NCBI GenBank assembly: GCA_905215465.1
Contig: CAJMPT010000065.1
Span: forward strand, 1-7,046
DNA length: 7,046 bases
From: an uncultured bacterium
GTDB lineage: Bacteria > Actinomycetota > Coriobacteriia > Coriobacteriales > Atopobiaceae
Direction: 5' to 3'
Below, one piece after another: positions 1 to 4,284 of this stretch. Within the stretch, counting starts at the first letter, position 1. Each line of letters begins with the position of its first letter. The position numbers were made by a program, and so were the translations under genes. The notes below the pieces were generated by a model. That model searched no databases, was not told the origin of the DNA, and was given only the letters and a program-made list of their open reading frames with translations.

Positions 1-65
1 TGACAACACAACATTGGCGGGCGGCGGGACGCAGGCGCCACGCGATTCAGTTGCCAGCTGTTGCT

Positions 66-80
66 GTTCATCCGATGAAC
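66..80. promoter_or_regulatory. 15-bp palindrome upstream of the MerR-like gene, possible operator
   Basis: GTTCATC (66-72), a single C, then GATGAAC (74-80): a perfect 7+1+7 inverted repeat. It lies 28 nt before the chosen start of the MerR-like gene and just before its ribosome site. MerR-type regulators bind short dyads near their own promoters, so an autoregulatory operator is plausible. A leader hairpin is the alternative. A TTGCCA hexamer at 51-56 could be a -35 box, but no convincing -10 follows it. The rest of 1-65 shows nothing I can name. Confidence 0.4.
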
Positions 81-95
81 GGCTTTGGTGAGGTT

Positions 96-103
96 GGGAG
101 GTG
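96..103 (+). promoter_or_regulatory. Ribosome binding site that sets the MerR-like start
   Basis: GGGAGGTG sits 5 nt before ATG 109. An in-frame TTG at 85 lies upstream of this site and has no ribosome site of its own, so ATG 109 is preferred. Confidence 0.75.
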
Positions 104-108
104 AACGC

Positions 109-717
109 ATGGGCGACGAGGGTTGGCAGATATCGGATGTCGTGGCGCTGCTCGGCATAGGACGTCGCGCGGTCCAGCGCTCGTGCGGCCAGAACCTCGC
201 CTCCGGTGACCTGGGAATCGTCCGCGTTGACGGCAGCAAGCCCGGCAAGCGCTCCTACGGCGCCGAAGAGCTGGCGCAGCTCAACCTGGTGAACGTCATG
301 AACCAGGACGGCATGGACCTGGCCTCCGTGCGCGATGTCTTTGACCAGGCGAGAAGTGCGGACGGTCTCAAACGCCTGGCCGAGCGCCGGCGCGAGCTTG
401 ACCTCGAGCGCGCCGAGGACGCGACCGCACGCCACCTTCGCGGCCGCGCACTGGCCGTGCGCGGCGACCCCGATGCCTTGGGAGAGCTCGTCGAGCGCGA
501 GGCTGCCGCCGGGCTCGCGCGGGCTGGGGTCGCGGGGCCGTTCCCGAACGGCTGGCTACTCCCCCACCTGGCCAAGGCGGCCGCGACCGGCGCCTGGGAG
601 GCGTGCCGGCCCGATGGGCTTCTCGCCGTTCTTGAGACTCTCGGTCTCGACCTTGCAATAGAGCTGCTCCTGGGACCGGGCTCCTTCGCCCGCGTCGTTG
701 GGGCGCTGGAAGAATAG
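109..717 (+). CDS. MerR-like transcriptional regulator
   Basis: A predicted 202-residue DNA-binding regulator. Residues about 6-26 (WQISDVVALLGIGRRAVQRS) read as the MerR-type helix-turn-helix. Residues 34-50 form a wing ending in a K-R-S-Y pattern, equivalent to the family's gxRxY. Residues 52-80 (EELAQLNLVNVMNQDGMDLASVRDVF) match the following helix and the usual 'G.sL..i' turn. Residues about 85-112 are highly charged (KRLAERRRELDLERAED) and could form the dimer coiled coil. The C-terminal 90 residues are mainly helical and Ala/Leu rich, and I recognise no ligand-binding domain; no cysteine cluster suggests a metal sensor. The DUF4230 gene starts 14 nt after the stop, so co-transcription is likely, and the membrane protein is a candidate target. 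The family call is by motif; the ligand is unknown. Confidence 0.72.
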   Translation: MGDEGWQISDVVALLGIGRRAVQRSCGQNLASGDLGIVRVDGSKPGKRSYGAEELAQLNLVNVMNQDGMDLASVRDVFDQARSADGLKRLAERRRELDLERAEDATARHLRGRALAVRGDPDALGELVEREAAAGLARAGVAGPFPNGWLLPHLAKAAATGAWEACRPDGLLAVLETLGLDLAIELLLGPGSFARVVGALEE

Positions 718-731
718 GAAGGATTTGGAGC

Positions 732-1367
732 ATGTCAATCGATTGGTCCTTCACTAAGCCAAAGGCGTTTTTCGCCGGAGCGATTCTTGGCCTCGTGGTA
801 GCCACCATTGTGGTGACGAGGTTCTTCACGCCGGCAAAGGAGGTCGTCCACGAGGTGGAGACCCTCTCGCCCTCCACGGTCTTCGAGCGCGTGGTCGCGC
901 AGGACGAGCTGGTCTGCGCCTCGCAGAACTACAGCATCGTGGACAAGGCCACCGACACGGCCCGCCTCTTTGACCTCATCGACCTGCCTTGGACCACGAA
1001 CAGCTTCTGGTACCGCTATTGCGGGACCATCAAGGCCGGTGTCAACCTGAAGACCGCGGAGTTTAGCCAGGACGAGAGCGACCCCAACAAGATCACGGTC
1101 ACGCTCGACCAGCCCTACATCATCTCCAACACCCCTGACATGAAGAAGTCCGGCGTCCTCGAGGAGCACAACAACATCTTCAATTTCATCGATGTCAGCG
1201 ATGTTGACGCCTTTCAGGCTCAGTGCGTCGAGCGCAGCCAGCAGGAGGTTCTGGACGGTGGGCTCTTTGACGATGCGAAGACCAATGCCGAGGCCAATCT
1301 CAAGTCCATGTTCACCGCCGCCCTGGGTGACCAGGCGGAGCTGACGGTCGTCTTCAAGGAAGGCTAG
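732..1367 (+). CDS. DUF4230 family membrane-anchored protein
   Basis: A 211-residue protein with an N-terminal signal anchor: a basic, short N-terminus and a hydrophobic segment at residues 11-29 (AFFAGAILGLVVATIVVT). The rest is predicted to lie outside the membrane. The body fits the DUF4230 pattern: a strand-rich region with WYRYCGTIKAGVNL (about 93-106; the family has an aromatic, then G, then 'aGidl'), then ITVTLDQPYI (121-130, the 'i.i.LP.p.i' strand), and a C-terminal helix (about 181-198) rich in Ala/Asn before a final strand TVVF. Function of the family is unknown. Start: ATG 732 is preceded by AGGAAGGA (716-723) at 8 nt, overlapping the stop of the upstream regulator. It is followed by a strong terminator (1451-1489), so it is probably the last gene of a two-gene operon. 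Confidence 0.78.
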   Translation: MSIDWSFTKPKAFFAGAILGLVVATIVVTRFFTPAKEVVHEVETLSPSTVFERVVAQDELVCASQNYSIVDKATDTARLFDLIDLPWTTNSFWYRYCGTIKAGVNLKTAEFSQDESDPNKITVTLDQPYIISNTPDMKKSGVLEEHNNIFNFIDVSDVDAFQAQCVERSQQEVLDGGLFDDAKTNAEANLKSMFTAALGDQAELTVVFKEG

Positions 1368-1391
1368 GGCGAGTGCGGCGCACTTCTCGCC
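1368..1391 (+). other. Short hairpin right after the DUF4230 stop
   Basis: GGCGA (1368-1372) pairs with TCGCC (1387-1391) and GTGC (1373-1376) with GCAC (1380-1383), leaving a GGC loop and a TTC bulge. It has no T-run, so it is unlikely to terminate alone. It could be a 3'-end stabiliser ahead of the main terminator, or chance in G+C-rich DNA. Confidence 0.35.
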
Positions 1392-1483
1392 ACGTATTTG
1401 AGGATGTGGCAGGAGATTTGGTGCCTTGGGACAGATAGAGCCACGAATTGCCGGCCATGGCAGGGAATTGCTGCCATGGCCGG
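1390..1483 (+). repeat. Structured intergenic repeat, copy A (two units, 51-nt period)
   Basis: Copy A aligns without gaps to copy B at 3058 (constant offset 1668). By hand count 58 of 81 positions match over 1390-1470. Each copy contains two related units marked by TGGCAG; these lie exactly 51 nt apart in A (1407 and 1458) and in B (3075 and 3126). The best-kept stretches are CCACG-ATTTGAG, AGAGCC and TGGCAGGGAATT. Unit 1 is degenerate, with only GGCA/TGCC pairing. Unit 2 is a perfect 13-bp hairpin. The spacing and identity show common origin; what the element does beyond termination is unknown. Confidence 0.75.
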
Positions 1484-1489
1484 TTTTTT
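1451..1489 (+). terminator. Intrinsic terminator after the MerR-DUF4230 operon
   Basis: CCGGCCATGGCAG (1451-1463), loop GGAATTG (1464-1470), CTGCCATGGCCGG (1471-1483), then T6 (1484-1489). A perfect 13-bp stem directly followed by a T-run is the classical Rho-independent form. It lies 83 nt after the DUF4230 stop and forms unit 2 of repeat copy A. Confidence 0.93.
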
Positions 1490-1511
1490 CTGGCTCGGGG
1501 TTTGGGACGGC

Positions 1512-1563
1512 CGCACAAAACTGGGCTTAGTGCGAGATGGGGGTGCGGACGATTTCTTGGACG
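1512..1563 (+). repeat. IS terminal inverted repeat, OrfB-side end
   Basis: Read on the plus strand, this 52-nt end matches the complement of 2937-2989. Shared blocks in order are AACTG, CTT-GTG, TGGGGG, TGCGGAC and TTGGACG. By hand about 38 of roughly 53 aligned positions agree, with one-base gaps. The outermost bases read CG where IS3 elements usually have TG, so the tip may be mutated. Confidence 0.7.
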
Positions 1564-1566
1564 GGC

Positions 1567-2908
1567 TCAGAGCGGCAGCCCGAGCCTGCGCCTCCTGCCG
1601 TCAATCGTCTCGTAGCCGCCGCCGAACCTCTTCAGCCTGCCCGCGTTGTACCACTCGACGTAGCGGGCGACCTCGTCGCGCGGCTCCTCCCACGTGGCCC
1701 CGGACCAGTCCCCGCACCGGAACATCTCCGCCTTGAGCCTGCCGAAGAGCCCCTCGCACACCGCGTTGTCGGGCGAGTGGGCCTTGCGGGACAGGGGGCG
1801 GACGACCCCCAGGCGGGCGCAGGCCTCGACCCAGGCCGGGGTCCCGTGGTGCCAGCGCGGTCCGAGTGCAGGATGGCCGTGCGGCCGGCCATGTGGCGCG
1901 CCCCCTCCCGCAGCATCTCGGCGACCAGCGCCGAGGAGGGGCTGTCGCCCAGCGAGCAGGCGACGACGCGCCCGTCGTGGAGGTCGACCATGGGCGACAG
2001 GTAGAGCTTGCGGCCGCCCCCGGGCAGCGAGAACTCGCTGATGTCGGTGGAGGAGGCCAGGCCGGGCGCGGGGGCGCGGAACTCGTGGAGGTCGCGCCCG
2101 GCGTCGAGCAGCAGCAGGTTGGGGGCGCCGGCCAGGCCGCGCTCGCCCGCGCAGGAGCCCCAGCGCCTGGCGCGGCGCGGCGGGCGGGCCGACAGCCCCT
2201 CCTCGCGCATCGCCCGGCGCACCACCTTCTCGGAGACGCCGGCGCCCCCTCCCGGCGGCGAGGCGCGCACCCTGCGGTAGCCGTAGGCGCCCCCGCCGGC
2301 GGCGAACGCCTCCCTGACCAGCGGGCGCAGCGCCGCGTCGCGGTCGGCCCCGGCGCCGGGGCGGCAGTGGTGGCAGAAGGTGCTGCGCGCCAGCCCGAGC
2401 TCGGCGAGCGGGCCCCCGGGGGGGAACCCGTCACGAAGGGCGCGGGCCGTCGGCTCCGAGGGGCCCGCGCCGGGGCTTTTTTTAGGACCTCCACCGTCTT
2501 CTCGAGCACGGCGTTGCGCAGCTCGAGCTCCCGGACGCGGGCGCGCAGCGCCTCCTCGCCGCCGGCGCCCGCCCCCGCGGCGGCCCCCGTGCGCCCGGGC
2601 CGGCTGTCGTGCCTCGGCATGGGCCTCCCCTCGGCCAGCGCGGTGGCCCAGGCCCTCACGGAGCGGTCCGAGCGCCCCGCCTCCATCGCCAGGCCGGCCG
2701 GGCGCCCGCCGCCGAGGGCCCGGCTCGCCAGCGCGTACTTCTCGTTCACCGGGAGCCTGCCACGGCAGCGCCCCGACCCCGGGACGAAGCCGCGGGACCA
2801 GTTCCCCGCGCAGCTCGCCGAGACCCCGGCCACCGCGGCGGCCCCCCTGAGGGACAGCCCCTCGGCCAGCGCGGCCAGGGCGAGCTCCACGGTCTCCTTG
2901 TCGTACAT
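1567..2908 (-). pseudogene. IS3-family transposase OrfAB, frameshifted
   Basis: A DDE transposase that would be about 447 residues if restored. OrfA starts at ATG 2908, with GGAGGT (complement of 2913-2918) 4 nt upstream. It has a helix-turn-helix (residues about 18-39) and a leucine zipper (about 119-142, ending EVLKK). A -1 shift at the A7 run (2477-2483) enters OrfB, which shows YGYRRV, SEKVVRRAMREEGL, the first catalytic Asp in TDISEF (codon at 2043-2045) and the second in HSDR (1860-1862). There the sequence reads gac-cgc-gct where the family needs D-R-G-W, so one base is missing near 1855-1857. The correct frame resumes as WHHGTPAWVEACARLGVVRPLSRK and carries the catalytic Glu in AVCEGLFGRLKAE (1753-1755), then WEEPRDEVARYVEWYN, to TGA at 1567-1569. 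As it stands the product loses the Glu and ends at 1632. A base-calling error cannot be excluded. Confidence 0.88.
2439..2483 (-). promoter_or_regulatory. Programmed -1 ribosomal frameshift signal of the IS transposase
   Basis: On the minus strand the OrfA codons CTA-AAA-AAA (2485-2477) contain the slippery heptamer A-AAA-AAA in the correct phase. Five nt later comes a perfect 10-bp stem (GGCGCGGGCC, complement of 2462-2471, with complement of 2439-2448) and a 13-nt loop. A slippery A-run, a 5-nt spacer and a G+C-rich stem form the standard IS3-family signal for making OrfAB. The shift leads into the frame where the OrfB motifs are found, which confirms the direction. On the plus strand the same stem followed by T7 also resembles a terminator. 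Confidence 0.85.
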
Positions 2909-2923
2909 GCGGACCTCCAGTCC

Positions 2924-2941
2924 GGACGCCTGCGGGCGTCC
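2924..2941 (-). other. Hairpin in the transposase leader
   Basis: GGACGCC (2924-2930), TGCG loop, GGCGTCC (2935-2941): a perfect 7-bp stem between the IS end and the OrfA ribosome site at 2913-2918. In several insertion sequences an inverted repeat here hides the ribosome site in transcripts entering from outside. That role is inferred from position only, and the stem partly overlaps the inner end of the terminal inverted repeat. Confidence 0.45.
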
Positions 2942-2989
2942 AACTCTTTGTCCGCATCCCCCCACTCACACGAAGGGCAGTTCTGCACA
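2937..2989 (-). repeat. IS terminal inverted repeat, OrfA-side end
   Basis: On the minus strand it begins TGTGCAGAACTG, with the TG tip typical of IS3-family ends, and continues through TGGGGGG, TGCGGAC and TTGGACG to match 1512-1563. Between this end and repeat copy B (2990-3057) I see nothing I can name. Confidence 0.7.
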
Positions 2990-3057
2990 GAGTCGGGGGG
3001 CCTTTTCACAAAGCGGGGCCTCACAACTGCAGCACGTTATTGGTTAGGTGTCGCGCA

Positions 3058-3161
3058 CCACGGATTTGAGAGTATGGCAGCGGTTTGGGCGCGTCGAGAC
3101 AAAAAGAGCCGCAAATTCGAGGGTGTGGCAGGGAATTTGTGCCACAGTCTCGAATCCGTGG
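3058..3161. repeat. Structured intergenic repeat, copy B (two units, 51-nt period)
   Basis: Gapless relative of copy A in the same orientation (A 1390 matches B 3058). Unit 1 starts CCACGGATTTGAG (3058-3070); unit 2 is a hairpin at 3115-3155. Unlike A, the copy is closed on itself: CCACGGATTTGAG pairs with CTCGAATCCGTGG (3149-3161) at 12 of 13 positions, the exception being G-T. A third arm, TCGAGAC (3094-3100), is complementary to GTCTCGA (3147-3153). It lies just past the 3' end of the minus-strand AEC gene. Confidence 0.75.
3115..3155 (-). terminator. Hairpin downstream of the AEC gene, possible terminator
   Basis: ATTCGAG (3115-3121) pairs with CTCGAAT (3149-3155), then a 2x2 mismatch, then TGTGGCA (3124-3130) with TGCCACA (3140-3146) around a 9-nt loop. 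Read in the AEC direction it comes about 40 nt after the stop. It is followed by TTGCGGCTC and then T5 (complement of 3101-3105), so the T-run is about 10 nt from the stem. That is weaker than copy A. It may act as a bidirectional or partial terminator. Confidence 0.5.
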
Positions 3162-3189
3162 CGCCGCAGCCGCACGGCGCCGCAGCCGC
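3160..3189. repeat. 14-nt direct repeat, 16-nt period
   Basis: GGCGCCGCAGCCGC occurs at 3160-3173 and again at 3176-3189, separated by AC. It abuts the AEC stop codon (complement of 3194-3196) and overlaps the last two bases of copy B. It is probably replication slippage in G+C-rich sequence. Confidence 0.7.
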
Positions 3190-3193
3190 CCGC

Positions 3194-4147
3194 CTACACC
3201 AGGCCGTTTGACTTGAGCAGCCAGATCCAGAAGGTGAGCGTCACAGAGGACAGTAGCGTCGTGAGCATGACGACGCTGGAGTTGACCGTGCCCTCGTAGC
3301 CCATGTTGCGCGCCATCACGTAGCCAGAGACCGTGGAGGGCAGCCCAAGCATCATCATGATGGCGACGAGCTTCTGCCCCGTGTAGCCCAGGGCCAGAGC
3401 ACACGGAAGGAAGACCAGCTCAAGGCCCACGAGCTTGATCGCGGTGGAGACGAGCGACGGCACGCCCACGGCAAAGGCCTTCCTGAAGCTGAAGGAGGCG
3501 CCCAGCGCGATGAGGCCCAGTGGCGTGGCGATGCCGCCCACGCTCGAGACGGCCTTGCCCAGGATGTAGGGCATGGGCAGCCTGAGGTGCGCCCAGGCGC
3601 ATCCCGCGACGATTCCCAGGATGATGGGGTTCGTGGCAATTCCTATGAGCGTGTGCCTGAGGAGGTCCGCGTCAAGGCCCTCCCCCTCCTTGCGGTCGGG
3701 GCTCATGAGCTGCAGGATAACCACGGCGGAGACGTTGTAGACGGGCACGGCGCCGATGACCATGAGCGGGGAGGCGCCCGCCTCGCCGTAGATGCTCTGG
3801 ATGAAGGCCACGCCAAGGAAGGCCGCGCCGGAGCGGTAGGACGCCTGGATGAACTCGCCGCGCCACGGCACCCGGCCGAAGGCGCGCGAGACGAGCCAGC
3901 ACAGAAGGATGCTCGCCAGCGTGGCCAGGGCGCACAACGCCACGAAGCCGCCGTCCCACGAGGCCGCGATGTCCATGCGGCAGAGGTCGTCAAAGAGCAC
4001 GACCGGCAGCGCGACCTTGAACACAAAGCCGTTGGCCAGGTCGGCGAACTCCTGGGTCACCAGGCCCACGCGCCGCAGGCCGTAGCCCAGCATCATCATG
4101 AGAAAGATCGGCAGGGTGGCGTTGAGGCTGAATACGAGGTCGTCCAT
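3194..4147 (-). CDS. AEC family (auxin efflux carrier-like) transporter
   Basis: A 317-residue inner-membrane protein of the AEC/BART superfamily (Pfam 'membrane transport protein'), at the usual bacterial length. About ten hydrophobic segments are visible (roughly 8-24, 38-55, 67-88, 105-119, 127-147, 168-188, 203-219, 233-253, 259-276, 289-310), in two halves around a polar loop at 150-163. Family marks include SYRSGAAFLGVAF (103-115, the usual RsN-g-lg-p motif with Ser for Asn), ATNPIILGIVAG (171-182), TPLGLIALGAS (208-218) and LPSTVSGYVMARNMGYE (269-285). Bacterial relatives carry malate, malonate or other organic acids; the substrate cannot be read from the sequence. ATG 4147 is the only good start, with AGGAG (complement of 4160-4164) 12 nt before it, a rather long spacing. 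FeoAB ends 137 nt upstream on the same strand; a candidate promoter in that gap suggests separate transcription. Confidence 0.9.
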   Translation of the reverse strand: MDDLVFSLNATLPIFLMMMLGYGLRRVGLVTQEFADLANGFVFKVALPVVLFDDLCRMDIAASWDGGFVALCALATLASILLCWLVSRAFGRVPWRGEFIQASYRSGAAFLGVAFIQSIYGEAGASPLMVIGAVPVYNVSAVVILQLMSPDRKEGEGLDADLLRHTLIGIATNPIILGIVAGCAWAHLRLPMPYILGKAVSSVGGIATPLGLIALGASFSFRKAFAVGVPSLVSTAIKLVGLELVFLPCALALGYTGQKLVAIMMMLGLPSTVSGYVMARNMGYEGTVNSSVVMLTTLLSSVTLTFWIWLLKSNGLV

Positions 4148-4190
4148 GCGTGCGTGAGGCTCCTATCCCGTGCGGCAAGTTCCGCCCAGG

Positions 4191-4228
4191 ATTATGGCGC
4201 AACGGTCCGCGGCATGGCCGCCCCCGTT
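4191..4228 (-). promoter_or_regulatory. Inverted repeat and -10-like box between feoAB and the AEC gene
   Basis: AACGG (4201-4205) pairs with CCGTT (4224-4228), and inside it GCGGC (4209-4213) with GCCGC (4217-4221), giving 10 bp around an ATG loop. No T-run follows on the minus strand, so it is a poor intrinsic terminator for feoAB. Immediately downstream in the AEC direction is CATAAT (complement of 4191-4196), five of six matches to the -10 consensus, without a clear -35. The dyad would then cover the -35 region, as an operator might. The rest of the 4148-4284 gap shows nothing else. Confidence 0.35.
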
Positions 4229-4284
4229 AGACTCTCGACACAAGATGGCCTTCCGCGGGCACTCTCTCGGGGCCGCCCTCCTGC

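Larger units (their letters stand above)
1512..2989 (-). mobile_element. IS3-family insertion sequence, inactivated
   Basis: About 1478 bp, defined by imperfect inverted ends (1512-1563 and 2937-2989) enclosing a minus-strand IS3-type OrfA/OrfB transposase. It sits in the convergent gap, 22 nt after the copy A terminator and about 70 nt before copy B, so it disrupts no recognisable gene. I see no target-site duplication at these exact ends (left flank ends GGC, right flank begins GAG). That fits an old insertion, or ends misplaced by a few bases. The interior is visibly richer in G+C than the flanking genes. The transposase is frameshifted, so the copy should not transpose on its own. Confidence 0.88.

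Noticed and set aside
368..877. A 169-codon open frame on the minus strand over the MerR-like gene
   Set aside because: Arg/Pro-rich, no ribosome site or family motif, and it overlaps two better-supported plus-strand genes.
1390..1483. Regularly spaced repeats (51-nt period) as a CRISPR array
   Set aside because: Only two diverged units per copy, no identical repeats or unrelated spacers, and no cas genes; the units are hairpins.
1505..2995. A target-site duplication flanking the IS
   Set aside because: The bases next to the inferred ends (GGC on the left, GAG on the right) do not match. GAC/GTC nearby is inverted, not direct, so I do not claim one.
1866..3047. A 393-codon open frame on the plus strand across the IS
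   Set aside because: It is the shadow of the minus-strand transposase, whose motifs (TDISEF, HSDR, SEKVVRR) are clear; the plus reading is Ala/Arg/Pro rich with no motif.
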